Shown: positions 35,607 to 45,165, numbered from the stretch's first letter. The stretch: 64,000 bases of DNA from Aureivirga marina (GCF_015767265.1 NZ_JADPIB010000007.1:134307-198306); one strand, 5' to 3'. Notes: generated from the sequence alone by a model not told the origin. Program-made: numbers and translations.

Positions 35607-37991
35607 ATGAAAAGAAAATTACTATTAAATATCCTCTTTATGCTAAGTGGATTTTTACTTTTTGCACAAAACACTATATCAGGTAAAATCGTTGATGCCT
35701 CCGAATTACCTTTATCTTATGCAAATGTTCTATTACATAATTCAGAAGATTCTAAAAGTATAAAAGGAACTACTTCTGATGATGAAGGAAATTATATTTT
35801 TAAAAATATTCCGAACGGAAAATATCATATTGAAGTTTCAATGATTGGATTTAAAAATCATACTTCGGAAACTTTTCAAATTACAGGAAATTCAAAATCG
35901 ATGCATTTTACTTTAGAAGAAGAAATGCAAATGCTAGGCGAAACCGAGATAAATACTCGTCCAGTAATTAAACAAACTGCTGAAAAATTAATTGTAGACA
36001 TTGAAAAATCTGTTATGGTAAATTCCAATTTACAAGATGTTGTAAAAAAAGTTCCTGGAATTATCGCTACAAATGGAAAAATAAGTTATGGAGGACAACA
36101 AGGTATTACGATTTTAATTAATGGAAAGACAACAAATTATATTGATACAGAAACACTTTTAAGAGATTTTCCAGCAGATAATATTGCGAGAGTTGAATTA
36201 ATTCAACAACCAGGTTCGGAATATGATGCTGAAGGTTCTGGACCGATTTTAAATATTATTTTAAAGAAAAATGTGGTTTTAGGGACACATGGAAATATAA
36301 AAGCAAATACAGGTTATGATAATGAAATAGAATATGGAACAAGTGCTTCTATTTCGAGCTATAAAAATAAATTAAATTGGCAAGCGAGCGCTTCTTATAG
36401 AAAATCTGCTTGGCGAGAAGATTTAACAATCCGTAGAAGAGTTTCGCCGCAAGATGGACAAACTTCTCCAACGCTTTTTGATCAGTTTACTGAATCGCCA
36501 TTTCATCCTGTTTCATATCGTTTTACAGGTGGAATGGATTATTATGTGAGTGAAAATCATAATTTCGGAATAAGTGGAAGAAGAATTCAAGTAAAATCTG
36601 ATAGAACAGATGAAAATCGAACATTAATCACAGAAAATAGTTTTTTAAATGCTCTTTATACAGAAAATGATTTTGAGAAAAAGAGAATTATTTACAATAT
36701 AAATCCATATTATGAATTTGATAATGAGAAAAATAAATTAGTAGTTGATTTTAATTATGTGAACTATAATAATGAAAATATGAATACGCTTTTTTCTGTT
36801 GGAAATAGTACCGTTCCATATGATAATCAACGCTATTTTCAAGATGGAAAATATGATATTCAGACGTATAAAGCAGATTATAAAAGAAAGATTAACGATG
36901 AATCAAATTGGATGTTTGGTGTGAAATATTCTATGGTCGAAACAGATTCTGATTTAAAATCATTTTTAGAAAATGGAAATGAAGATTATGTTTTTCAACC
37001 AAATCAAAGTAATCGATTTATTGTTGATGAAGATATTTTTGCAGTTTATGCGAAAGTAAATTGGAAATGGGAAAAATGGAATTTTTCTGGTGGACTTCGT
37101 TGGGAAGACAGCAAAACAAGCGGAACTTCTAAAAGTACCAATGAAACAAGAATTCGAAATATTTCAAAAATTTTTCCTAGCGCAAGTTTAAGTAGAAATT
37201 TTACAAAAGTTCTTGGTGCAAGTTTTTCTTATAGTTATAGAATTCAAAGACCTTCTTATGATTCTCTAAATTCATTTGTTTATTATTATGATCCGTATGC
37301 TTTTGAAGAAGGAAATCCGAATTTAAAACCATCTTTTACAAACAGTTTTCAGTTCAATTTAACTTATGAAAGTCAACCATTTTTTAGTGTTAGTTATCGA
37401 ACTACAAAAGATGCACTTTTTCAGTTAATTACCCAAAATGATGAAACAGCTCAAATTTCAAGGTCGATGATTAACTTAGAAGAAAGAGAAAATTGGAATT
37501 TTAGACTTTTTGCTCCTGTGAATTTTGTAAAAAGTTTAGATGGATATTCTGGATTTATTGTGAATTATAATCGTTATATGTCAGATAGATTAATGCCAAC
37601 TTTAGATATTGATAAATGGTCTTTAACTTGGTATACAAGTGTTGAATATAAATTGCCTTGGGACATTCAATCTGAATTTTCGATGTATTATAACACAGGA
37701 AGTTTAGAAGGACAATTGGATGTTGATTGGGTAGCAAATATGGATTTTGCTTTGAGTAAAACATTTATCGATGGAAAATTAAAAGCAAATCTTGGAATTT
37801 CTGATATTTTAAATAGAAAAGTTTTTGGAACAATTCGATATGATAATATTGATGGAGATATCGTTAGTGATTGGTCAAGACAGAAGTTGTATTTTCAATT
37901 GACTTATAAATTTGGTTCAAGATTTAATAAGAAAAAAGAAAGAAAAAATTCCTCACAAGAAGAACAAAATAGAATTAATAGTAATAATTAA
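35607..37991 (+). CDS. TonB-dependent outer-membrane barrel (outer membrane beta-barrel family protein)
   Basis: 794 residues. Signal peptide cut after FAQ, then a carboxypeptidase-regulatory-like domain (NTISGKIVDASELPLSYANVLL). The plug region has VPGIIATNGKISYGGQQGIT, LINGKTTNY and ARVELIQQPGSEYDAEGSGP, the pattern of the OMP_b-brl_3 family, with a ~550-residue barrel. It lies opposite the peptide cluster and resembles the 45166 barrel in domain order and plug motifs. It may import a peptide signal, a metal-bound peptide or a degradation product. Ligand unknown. Confidence 0.85.
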   Translation: MKRKLLLNILFMLSGFLLFAQNTISGKIVDASELPLSYANVLLHNSEDSKSIKGTTSDDEGNYIFKNIPNGKYHIEVSMIGFKNHTSETFQITGNSKSMHFTLEEEMQMLGETEINTRPVIKQTAEKLIVDIEKSVMVNSNLQDVVKKVPGIIATNGKISYGGQQGITILINGKTTNYIDTETLLRDFPADNIARVELIQQPGSEYDAEGSGPILNIILKKNVVLGTHGNIKANTGYDNEIEYGTSASISSYKNKLNWQASASYRKSAWREDLTIRRRVSPQDGQTSPTLFDQFTESPFHPVSYRFTGGMDYYVSENHNFGISGRRIQVKSDRTDENRTLITENSFLNALYTENDFEKKRIIYNINPYYEFDNEKNKLVVDFNYVNYNNENMNTLFSVGNSTVPYDNQRYFQDGKYDIQTYKADYKRKINDESNWMFGVKYSMVETDSDLKSFLENGNEDYVFQPNQSNRFIVDEDIFAVYAKVNWKWEKWNFSGGLRWEDSKTSGTSKSTNETRIRNISKIFPSASLSRNFTKVLGASFSYSYRIQRPSYDSLNSFVYYYDPYAFEEGNPNLKPSFTNSFQFNLTYESQPFFSVSYRTTKDALFQLITQNDETAQISRSMINLEERENWNFRLFAPVNFVKSLDGYSGFIVNYNRYMSDRLMPTLDIDKWSLTWYTSVEYKLPWDIQSEFSMYYNTGSLEGQLDVDWVANMDFALSKTFIDGKLKANLGISDILNRKVFGTIRYDNIDGDIVSDWSRQKLYFQLTYKFGSRFNKKKERKNSSQEEQNRINSNN

Positions 37992-37998
37992 AATAGAA

Positions 37999-38027
37999 AT
38001 CCCAAGAAAAGTTCTTGGGATTTTTTT
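37999..38027. terminator. Bidirectional terminator between barrel and TPR genes
   Basis: ATCCCAAGAA - AAG - TTCTTGGGAT followed by T7. It also overlaps the TPR gene's stop codon. Confidence 0.92.
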
Positions 38028-38850
38028 ATTCTTTTACAAGTAAATTATATTCGTTTTCTAAATCTTCAAAATATACTTTAAAACAATTATAATTTATTAA
38101 TGAATAATAATCAGGTTTACTGAACTTTGACATTGCATCCTTCAAAATTTCTTTCGCTTTTTCTGTGTTTCCTAAAGCTTTATGAGAAAGAGCAGCATAA
38201 TAATAATTTCCATATTTATTAGGTAAAATTGCCATCTGTTTCTCAATTGCATTTATTGCATTTTCAAATTCACCATTTTTATAATAAAGCATTCCAAGAA
38301 CGTAATAATCTAAGTTTCCAATATCAGAAGTATCTTCATAACTATCGACATATTTTTTCATTACATCAAGTCCTTTCTTATTTTGATTAAGTTTTGCATA
38401 AGACATTGCTAACAATAATCGCATATCCATATCTCCACCTGATGTATAAATATATGGAAATGCATTTGGCAAAGCATAATATCTTTCTAAATCTTCAACA
38501 CACATTTTATAATTTCCAAGTGCGAAAAACCAATAAGCTCTATAATCCAAATTATCTCTAGGATTCGCTTCTACAGCTTTGTTTAGGATTTCCATTCCTT
38601 CAAGAATAAACCCTCTTTTTAAAAAAGGAACAGATTTTTCTTTTAAAGCAAAGTCATTTTTAGGGTTTAAAAGAATCGCTTTGTCCAAAAGCATTTGTGA
38701 TTTTTTGCTTCCTTGCTCGTAAGTTAGAGCTTCATTTGTGATTTCACATGATTTTCTTTCGTCGCTATTTTCAGGATAAATTAAACAATTTACTTGCGCA
38801 TTTATAAAAGAAAAAGTAAAAAAAAATGCGAATAAAATTACTTGTTTCAT
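38026..38850 (-). CDS. Secreted tetratricopeptide-repeat protein
   Basis: 274 residues. Signal peptide MKQVILFAFFFTFSFINAQ, then TPR-like helix pairs: LLDKAILLNPKNDFALKEKS, EILNKAVEANPRDNLDYRAY and AINAIEKQMAILPNKYGNYY, AALSHKALGNTEKAKEIL. It would be a periplasmic or outer-membrane-associated scaffold. Its start overlaps the lipoprotein stop by 4 bp, so the two are translationally coupled as the last genes of the peptide operon. Confidence 0.75.
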   Translation of the reverse strand: MKQVILFAFFFTFSFINAQVNCLIYPENSDERKSCEITNEALTYEQGSKKSQMLLDKAILLNPKNDFALKEKSVPFLKRGFILEGMEILNKAVEANPRDNLDYRAYWFFALGNYKMCVEDLERYYALPNAFPYIYTSGGDMDMRLLLAMSYAKLNQNKKGLDVMKKYVDSYEDTSDIGNLDYYVLGMLYYKNGEFENAINAIEKQMAILPNKYGNYYYAALSHKALGNTEKAKEILKDAMSKFSKPDYYSLINYNCFKVYFEDLENEYNLLVKE

Positions 38851-39344
38851 GATAAGATTAGTTTTCCGTTATTGAAGTTTAAGATGATATAACAATAACC
38901 ATCTGGATTTGTTTCTGAGTTTATATGTTCCCAATTTTTAAGATTTCTAACAATTGTAATAACTTGTTCTTCTAATTTTTTTGGAGAATCGATTTGTCGA
39001 AATTGATTATCTAAAATTTCCCAACGAAATCTTCCAGTTTCTCTTTTGCAATTTAAAGCCAGTCGAATTGAAAAAGTTCCAGTAAAATCTTGAAAACTTT
39101 CATCGAAAACAAATTGTTGTAGAAATTCTTTTTCAATAGCTCTTTGTCCACCAATATAACCGATTAATGAGCGTGAATGAAATACTTTTGAAGTGTCGCA
39201 AAATTTGAAATTTTGATGATCAATTTTAGGATTAAAAACGGTATCTCCAATGTGTTCAGTATATTCTTTTTGTTCTTTTTTTTGATTGCAACTTAATAGG
39301 ATGAGAAGTAAAAATAGGAGGAAAGGAGTTTGTATTTTAGTCAT
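38847..39344 (-). CDS. Small lipoprotein of the peptide-export operon, unknown
   Basis: 165 residues. Lipoprotein signal peptide ending in LILLSCNQKK. The mature part has beta-rich stretches (FTGTFSIRLALNCKRETGRF; YCYIILNFNNGKLILS) that resemble no family I know, with a possible TonB-like C-terminal shape. It overlaps the TPR gene and follows the HlyD gene by 12 bp. Possible envelope partner of the exporter or immunity-type lipoprotein; neither can be shown from sequence. Confidence 0.65.
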   Translation of the reverse strand: MTKIQTPFLLFLLLILLSCNQKKEQKEYTEHIGDTVFNPKIDHQNFKFCDTSKVFHSRSLIGYIGGQRAIEKEFLQQFVFDESFQDFTGTFSIRLALNCKRETGRFRWEILDNQFRQIDSPKKLEEQVITIVRNLKNWEHINSETNPDGYCYIILNFNNGKLILS

Positions 39345-39356
39345 ATTTTTTAATTA

Positions 39357-40310
39357 TTAAAATTTAAATTTCGAGAAAATTTTATGAATTACTCTTGTTT
39401 CATTTGTGACAATTTTTGCACTACCATGAATTTCGTTATTTATTTTCAAAGTATCACCATTTGTTGTGATTAAATGATTTAAAAGTTTGAATGTTATAAA
39501 GTATTTTGAATTCTGATTTGGTATTGATGAAATAGTTTCAATTTCCCCTTTGATAGTTCCGTGATTTGATAAATTATATCCTAAAGGAGTAATATTCACT
39601 TTTTGTCCTATTTTAAGTTTGTGATAATAGTTTTCAGAAATTTCACTAAAACATTTTAAATTATCTTTATTTGGAACAATAGAAAATATAAGTTCATTTT
39701 CATTAATATCTTCATTTTTTTTCCAGTTTTTAGTAAAATAGATGATGCCGTTTTCTCTACTTTTTATGATATATTTTCCTTCCCAAATCTGAATTTTATT
39801 TTTTAAAGAGTTTAATTCAAGTTCTAATTTTTGTTGTTGATTTTTAGATGATTTTTGGGAAAAAGTAGCAAAAGATTTTAAGAATTTTTCTAAACTAATA
39901 GAAAGTTCCCCTACATTTAGAGGTAATAGATTTTTAGCAGTTTTTGTATAATTTTTTTTATCTAAAGAAATGGAGTTTAAATAATTTTTTAAAAATAAAA
40001 CATCTATAGAATTTGCTGTGTTTTTTAAAGTTGCAAGAATAGATTTTTCTCTTACAAATTGACCTTCATTTACAAAAACTGAATCGATTATTGCATTTTG
40101 TGAAGCATAGATTTTTTGATTAGGAATTGAAATAGTTGTTTGAACTGAAATTGTATCAGGATATTTTATAAAATAAGTTATAGTGTAAAAAACAATGATA
40201 AAAACAAGTAGAATTTTATATCCAATTGTATAAATTGCTTTCGGAGGTGTAGAAAGAATATTTTTAACTTCTGAACTATATAAGTCGATTTCATTTTCAA
40301 TATTTTCCAT
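39357..40310 (-). CDS. HlyD-family secretion adaptor
   Basis: 317 residues. One N-terminal membrane span (about 28-46), then a barrel-sandwich/lipoyl-like half (FVNEGQFVREKSILATLKNT), a central coiled coil (NQQQKLELELNSLKNKIQIW) and the second half (SRENGIIYFTKNWKKNEDIN, FSEISENYYHKLKIGQKV). It links the ABC exporter to the outer membrane. It ends 1 bp after the ABC gene's start region, so expression is coupled. Confidence 0.88.
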   Translation of the reverse strand: MENIENEIDLYSSEVKNILSTPPKAIYTIGYKILLVFIIVFYTITYFIKYPDTISVQTTISIPNQKIYASQNAIIDSVFVNEGQFVREKSILATLKNTANSIDVLFLKNYLNSISLDKKNYTKTAKNLLPLNVGELSISLEKFLKSFATFSQKSSKNQQQKLELELNSLKNKIQIWEGKYIIKSRENGIIYFTKNWKKNEDINENELIFSIVPNKDNLKCFSEISENYYHKLKIGQKVNITPLGYNLSNHGTIKGEIETISSIPNQNSKYFITFKLLNHLITTNGDTLKINNEIHGSAKIVTNETRVIHKIFSKFKF

Positions 40311-40311
40311 A

Positions 40312-42501
40312 CTAATTTCCTAATTCTAATTGATTTTTAACTAATTCATAATAGCGATTTCTTCTTTGAGTTAATTCCTCATGTGTACCTTCTTCTACAA
40401 TTTCACCATCTTCTAGAACAATGATTTTATCTGCGTTTTTCACTGTACTTAAACGATGTGCAATAACAACCGAAGTTCTATTTTGCATAAAATCATTTAA
40501 GTTTTTCATGATGATTTTTTCATTATTTGCATCTAAAGCACTTGTTGCTTCATCAAAAAAGACAAATTCCGGGTTTTTATAAACAGCCCTAGCAATCATA
40601 ATTCTTTGAACTTGACCACCGCTTAATTGTAAACCAGAATTTCCAATAGAAGTATTATATCTATTAGGAAGTTTATCAATAAATTCACCACTATTTGAAA
40701 TGCGAATTGCTTTTTTTAGTTTTTCAATATCCACTTTTTCAGATTGTTCAGATTCTGCAATATTTCCAAGAATTGAATCATCAAAAATGAAAGAATCTTG
40801 AAGTACAGCTCCACTTTTACTTCTCCAAAAATTGTTATTGATTTTAGATAAATCATCTGTACCTACTTGAATATTTCCTTTTGTTGGCTCACAAAATTTT
40901 AAAAGTAATTTTAATAAAGTTGTTTTTCCACTTCCGCTTGCTCCAACAATTGCAGTAATTTTACCATCAGGAAATACACAATTGATATTTTTTAAAACAT
41001 AAGGAGTTGTATTTCCTCCATATCTAAAAGATAAATTTGAAATAACGATATCTCGATTTTCTGATAAATGAAGTTGTTTTTCAATTTTCTTATTGTCTTC
41101 ATCTTGTTTATTATGCACTTGTAAAAGTCGTTCGATGCTTAATTTTGCATCTTGCCAAATTTGTACAAATCCAATAAAATCATTCAGAGGAACATTTAAT
41201 TGTCCAACAATATATTGGATAGAAAGCATCATACCTAAAGTAATATCTCCTTTTACTACAGCAGTTGCAGATAAAAATGTAATAAGAATATTTTTTAGCT
41301 CATTAATAAAGCCAGAACCTATAGATTGGTAATGTGAAAGGTATAAAGAACTAATAGATGTTTTAAATAATTTTGTTTGAATTTGTTCCCATTTCCATCT
41401 ATTTTTTCTTTGAGAATTATTAATTTTTATTTCATGAACTCCATCGATTATTTGTACCAAAGCTGTTTGGCTTTGCGACATTTCATCGAATCTTTTAAAA
41501 TCTAATTCAGCTCGTTTTTTTAAGAAAAATAAAGCCCAAGTAACATAGCAAATTGCGCCAATTAAAAAGACAATAAAGATTTGAAAATTATAATACGCTA
41601 AAACAAAACTAAAAGTCAAAAACAATAGAGATGAATATAACATATTAAAAGATGAAGAAGATATAAAGTTTTGAATTCTTCTATGATCTGCGATTCTTTG
41701 AAGATGTTCTCCAGTATTTCTTGTTTCAAAATAAGAAACAGGTAAGTTTAAAATTTTATAGAGAAAATCAGAAATCATTTTAATATTCAATCTACTTGTA
41801 ACATGAAGAACTAACCATTCTCGGAAAATTTGTAAAGAAGTTTGAGAAATGAATAGAATTAATTGCGCAAATAGAATGTAATATATAAAAGAAAGGTTTT
41901 GATTTGCAATTCCAACATCAACAATAGATTGTAATAGAAAAGGTAACGTAAATTGAATTATCGTTCCTAAAATTAAACCAATAAAGAGCTGGCGAATAAT
42001 TTTTTTATATGGTTTAATATATGGAAGAATAAAATTTAAACTTGTTTTTTTCTTAGATTCTTCCTCTATTTTGTAAAATTCAGCATTTGGTTCAAGTGCT
42101 AAAACATAGCCAGTTTTATCTTGTAAACTCGTCCATTTTTCAATAAATTCATCGTGAGTATATTCTACAAGATTTTTCGCAGGATCTGCAACAAATATTT
42201 TCTCTTTTGTTGTTTCATAAACAATCACAAAATGATTTTGTTCCCAAGGAACAATACAAGGTAATGGAATTTCTTCAATCAAACTTTGAAATGAAACTCG
42301 CATTCCCAAAGTTCTCATTTCTATCTGTTCAGCTGCATCTGCAATTCCACCTAAGGTAACACCAATTTTAGTGATTCCAGCTTTTTCTCTTAAAAATTCT
42401 CGTGATAAAGTTTTGCCATAATGTTTGGCAATCATTCTTAAACAAGTTGGTCCACAATCTCTATAATCCAATTGTTTGAAAAATGGAAATTTCTTTTTCA
42501 T
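40312..42501 (-). CDS. Peptidase-containing (C39) ABC exporter
   Basis: 729 residues. Residues ~1-140 are a C39 protease domain: LDYRDCGPTCLRMIAKHYG holds the catalytic Cys16, NHFVIVYE the His and FVADPAKN the Asp. Six membrane spans follow, and a C-terminal nucleotide-binding domain has Walker A GASGSGKTT, signature LSGGQVQRIMIARAV, Walker B VFFDEATSALD and H-loop AHRL. Such proteins cut peptide precursors after a double-glycine and export them. The GG precursor encoded at 43725-43907 is the obvious substrate. Confidence 0.93.
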   Translation of the reverse strand: MKKKFPFFKQLDYRDCGPTCLRMIAKHYGKTLSREFLREKAGITKIGVTLGGIADAAEQIEMRTLGMRVSFQSLIEEIPLPCIVPWEQNHFVIVYETTKEKIFVADPAKNLVEYTHDEFIEKWTSLQDKTGYVLALEPNAEFYKIEEESKKKTSLNFILPYIKPYKKIIRQLFIGLILGTIIQFTLPFLLQSIVDVGIANQNLSFIYYILFAQLILFISQTSLQIFREWLVLHVTSRLNIKMISDFLYKILNLPVSYFETRNTGEHLQRIADHRRIQNFISSSSFNMLYSSLLFLTFSFVLAYYNFQIFIVFLIGAICYVTWALFFLKKRAELDFKRFDEMSQSQTALVQIIDGVHEIKINNSQRKNRWKWEQIQTKLFKTSISSLYLSHYQSIGSGFINELKNILITFLSATAVVKGDITLGMMLSIQYIVGQLNVPLNDFIGFVQIWQDAKLSIERLLQVHNKQDEDNKKIEKQLHLSENRDIVISNLSFRYGGNTTPYVLKNINCVFPDGKITAIVGASGSGKTTLLKLLLKFCEPTKGNIQVGTDDLSKINNNFWRSKSGAVLQDSFIFDDSILGNIAESEQSEKVDIEKLKKAIRISNSGEFIDKLPNRYNTSIGNSGLQLSGGQVQRIMIARAVYKNPEFVFFDEATSALDANNEKIIMKNLNDFMQNRTSVVIAHRLSTVKNADKIIVLEDGEIVEEGTHEELTQRRNRYYELVKNQLELGN

Positions 42502-42506
42502 AAATG

Positions 42507-43652
42507 CTAAATCGTATCTTTTACATAGTTATTTTGATATTTAAATTCTCCAAAAGAAGTTCTGTGATGAAAATTAGTGAAATTATAATTCGATAAAATA
42601 GAATTATTTTTATTTGTTACATAAAACGCTTTAATAATTGAAAAAACAGTAGATTCTTTTGCTGATTTTTCAAGAACTTCTGTTGAAATATTTTTTTCTA
42701 AAATAGATTGAAATGTTTCAAAATCAGAATTTGCTTTTTTTAGATAGAAAGCAATTTTCAAGTTCAAAAATTCTTTTTCTTCAGTGCTTATTTCGAGATT
42801 TGATAAAGAATCTAATAAATAAAAAGCTGAAACTGTATTACAGAATAAATTTAAAAACAAAGTGTAAAAATTTCTTGGATCCTCTGTTGTAATTAATTCT
42901 GAAATATTTGTTCGAATATTTTTTTCAAAAATTTCTTTATCTCCATGAAAAAGAGTAGTAAATAATAAACTACTTGAAGTAAAAATGACATCCGATAGAA
43001 TTTCAGAAAATGTATTTTTTCCATTTACATGAAGAAAAATTGCTCCATTTGCATTAATCGAACTAAAAGATTTTCCATTTCTGTCTTCTTGATTTATTTG
43101 GAAGAAAATAAAAGTTCGTAACACCTTTTCGATTTCATTGTAAAATTCTTCAGAATTCTTTTTGATAAAATGAACAACTTTTTCTAAAGTATTATAATTC
43201 TTTTTAAACAAATCCTTCTCAAGCGAAATATTTTCCGTTTGAATTTGAATTCCAGAAGTTACAATATGCACAATATTTTTATAAAGAGGAATCTCTTCAG
43301 AAATTACTTCCAGATTTGTATCTTTTATAAAAGTTAAAGGTTTTGAATTATTTTCAGAAAAATAACCTTGATTTGGAATATATGCTGTTTTATTCTTATC
43401 TAGTAATCCTTCATAATTAAAATCATCAGATTTTAAATATCCTTGATATAGTTCTATTAACAAATTTTCAGGAAAGAAAGTATCTGTTTGCGCTTTATTA
43501 AAATAAGCAAGAAAAATAGGATTTAAGAAAATAGCATCATTTTCAAAATCAATTTGCTGTAAAACAGATGGATTTTCTTTATAAGTTAAAATTCGAACGA
43601 TATTCGCCATTTCAACTTGTTTTTCATTTAAAAAATCAGATAATTTTTTCAT
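42507..43652 (-). CDS. Peptide-cluster protein, paralogue of the HQTGH protein with histidines lost
   Basis: 381 residues. No family name I can give with certainty. It is a distant paralogue of the 43992-45149 product: NPSVLQQIDFENDAIFLNP, YIPNQGYF and INANGAIFLHVNGKN align with NYPSILEKLDFDNDDAF, FIPNVGYF and PANALGTVFFNIYQEGYN. Where the paralogue has DDIAHQTGHSIFNNL this protein has SDVIFTSSSLLFTTL, so both His are gone; a DPR (258-260) still matches DHR. I infer a non-catalytic partner or a substrate-binding subunit. It lies 5 bp upstream of the exporter gene. Confidence 0.7.
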   Translation of the reverse strand: MKKLSDFLNEKQVEMANIVRILTYKENPSVLQQIDFENDAIFLNPIFLAYFNKAQTDTFFPENLLIELYQGYLKSDDFNYEGLLDKNKTAYIPNQGYFSENNSKPLTFIKDTNLEVISEEIPLYKNIVHIVTSGIQIQTENISLEKDLFKKNYNTLEKVVHFIKKNSEEFYNEIEKVLRTFIFFQINQEDRNGKSFSSINANGAIFLHVNGKNTFSEILSDVIFTSSSLLFTTLFHGDKEIFEKNIRTNISELITTEDPRNFYTLFLNLFCNTVSAFYLLDSLSNLEISTEEKEFLNLKIAFYLKKANSDFETFQSILEKNISTEVLEKSAKESTVFSIIKAFYVTNKNNSILSNYNFTNFHHRTSFGEFKYQNNYVKDTI

Positions 43653-43677
43653 AGAAAGTTAATTTAAAAATACAAAA

Positions 43678-43703
43678 GCAGAAAGGTATAATTACCTTTC
43701 TGC
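43678..43703 (-). terminator. Partial terminator downstream of the precursor peptide gene
   Basis: Perfect 11-bp stem GCAGAAAGGTA - 4 nt - TACCTTTCTGC followed on the minus strand by TTTTGTATTTTT. It sits between the precursor and the rest of the operon, a place where leaky terminators raise precursor mRNA over that of export genes. Confidence 0.85.
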
Positions 43704-43724
43704 TAATCTTATAAATGATTTGAA

Positions 43725-43907
43725 TTAAGCCATTCCTTTTGGTCCTTCTGGAGAAGGATCAGCTGCAGCCATTGGGTGACAGTTGTTTCCATGACAGCTG
43801 TTGAATCCACCTTTTCCTCTAGTTCCACCAGCGATAGTGTTTAATAATTCGTCTGAAGCGATAGTATCTGCTTTTTTTACTAAATCGTCAAATGATAATT
43901 TTTTCAT
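43725..43907 (-). CDS. Double-glycine precursor peptide (candidate RiPP/bacteriocin)
   Basis: 60 residues from ATG 43907; a longer frame would add an unlikely N-terminus (43949). Leader MKKLSFDDLVKKADTIASDE then LLNTIAGG, a double-glycine leader with the amphipathic pattern of C39 substrates. Cleavage after GG28 would release a 32-residue core that begins TRGKGGFNSCHGNNCHPM and ends AAADPSPEGPKGMA. CHGNNCH pairs two Cys-His units, suited to a disulfide or metal site. It lies between the two paralogous proteins and near a C39 exporter. Natural product class unproven. Confidence 0.85.
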   Translation of the reverse strand: MKKLSFDDLVKKADTIASDELLNTIAGGTRGKGGFNSCHGNNCHPMAAADPSPEGPKGMA

Positions 43908-43991
43908 AATAATAATTAATTTTTTGAATTTAAGCTTACTCTGTTGCAAAGGTTTTTCAGCTTCCCCCTATGTGTACACAATTTCTTTATA

Positions 43992-45149
43992 TCAATTTTT
44001 AACTGCCGGAAATTCATTAATCTCACTGAATTTCTCATAGCTAAAGTTGTAATCTTGGTTGTTATATGTAAATGTATTTGTCAATTCTCCCCATTTTTCA
44101 AACATTTTTAAATACATTCCTTTAATCATTTTAATGAAATCTATTCCTAATGGAGTATACATGTTTTCTTCTCCTTCAAAATGTGCTGTTACTTTATGTA
44201 AAACTTGTAAATCAGCATAACATTTTCTTATGTAGAAACCGATTCTTCCAACTGCTTCTTCATATTTTTCATCTTTAAATACATTATTTTCGATACAATT
44301 ATCTAAACATAAAAATGTCGTATAATAAGTATAAAGTGCATTGATTAAAACATTAATATCTCGATGATCTGGCTCTTTAATAATATCTTCAACTCTTTCA
44401 TCTTGATTGATTTTGTAAAAAGCTTTTGGATTAAAAGCTAAATTATTAAAGATGGAATGTCCTGTTTGATGAGCAATGTCATCAATAAAGAAAACTTCAT
44501 TATATCCTTCTTGATAGATATTAAAAAACACAGTTCCTAATGCATTTGCAGGAGAAAAAGAATTAGAATTTTCAGGATTTGTTTTGAATAAATAAATGTA
44601 TTTACAACACTTTTCAATTAGTTCAAAATGTTCTGAACTATATTCTTTTATCAATTGAATTGCTTCATTTAAATAAGAAATATTTTTATTGTACAAATCG
44701 TCATCCCATCTTTGATCTTCTTCTGGAATGTCGAAAATCACTTTAAAAACAGGTGAAACACATCGTAAAACTTCAATAGAAGAATTTTTACATTTTGTGA
44801 TTTCTAAAAATTGTGTTTCTTCTCCTTTTTTAAAATATCCTACATTCGGTATAAAAGCGATATTATCTGCCGTATAAATTAAATCGATTTCTGGCTTTTG
44901 AACTTCTTTAAAATATCCTTGTAAAATTTCATTTAATATTTTTTCTTCTTCTTGCTCTGAATAAGTATTTATTGTTTTATGTCTTAAAAAAGCAAATAAT
45001 AAAGGTTCATTAAAAGCATCATCATTGTCGAAATCTAATTTCTCTAAAATACTTGGATAGTTTTTGTAAAGAAATAACTTGATTGTATTTATCTTATTAA
45101 TAATCTCATCATTAATAATCTCTTGTGTTACAACATTTTTATTTTCCAT
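43992..45149 (-). CDS. Candidate peptide-modifying metalloprotein with His-x3-His motif
   Basis: 385 residues. Motif IDDIAHQTGHSIFNNLAF with His227 and His231 spaced as in HExxH proteins, but Gln in place of Glu. About 30 residues on comes DHRDINVLINALYTYY (261-276), where an Arg and a hydrophobic helix follow. This layout recalls HExxH-type peptide-modification proteins of RiPP clusters (iron/2-oxoglutarate type), an inference not a match. Two His plus Asp/His could bind a metal. Upstream of the precursor gene, in the same direction. Could instead be a protease-like or transport-accessory protein. Confidence 0.7.
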   Translation of the reverse strand: MENKNVVTQEIINDEIINKINTIKLFLYKNYPSILEKLDFDNDDAFNEPLLFAFLRHKTINTYSEQEEEKILNEILQGYFKEVQKPEIDLIYTADNIAFIPNVGYFKKGEETQFLEITKCKNSSIEVLRCVSPVFKVIFDIPEEDQRWDDDLYNKNISYLNEAIQLIKEYSSEHFELIEKCCKYIYLFKTNPENSNSFSPANALGTVFFNIYQEGYNEVFFIDDIAHQTGHSIFNNLAFNPKAFYKINQDERVEDIIKEPDHRDINVLINALYTYYTTFLCLDNCIENNVFKDEKYEEAVGRIGFYIRKCYADLQVLHKVTAHFEGEENMYTPLGIDFIKMIKGMYLKMFEKWGELTNTFTYNNQDYNFSYEKFSEINEFPAVKN

Positions 45150-45165
45150 AATATTTTTTGATTTC

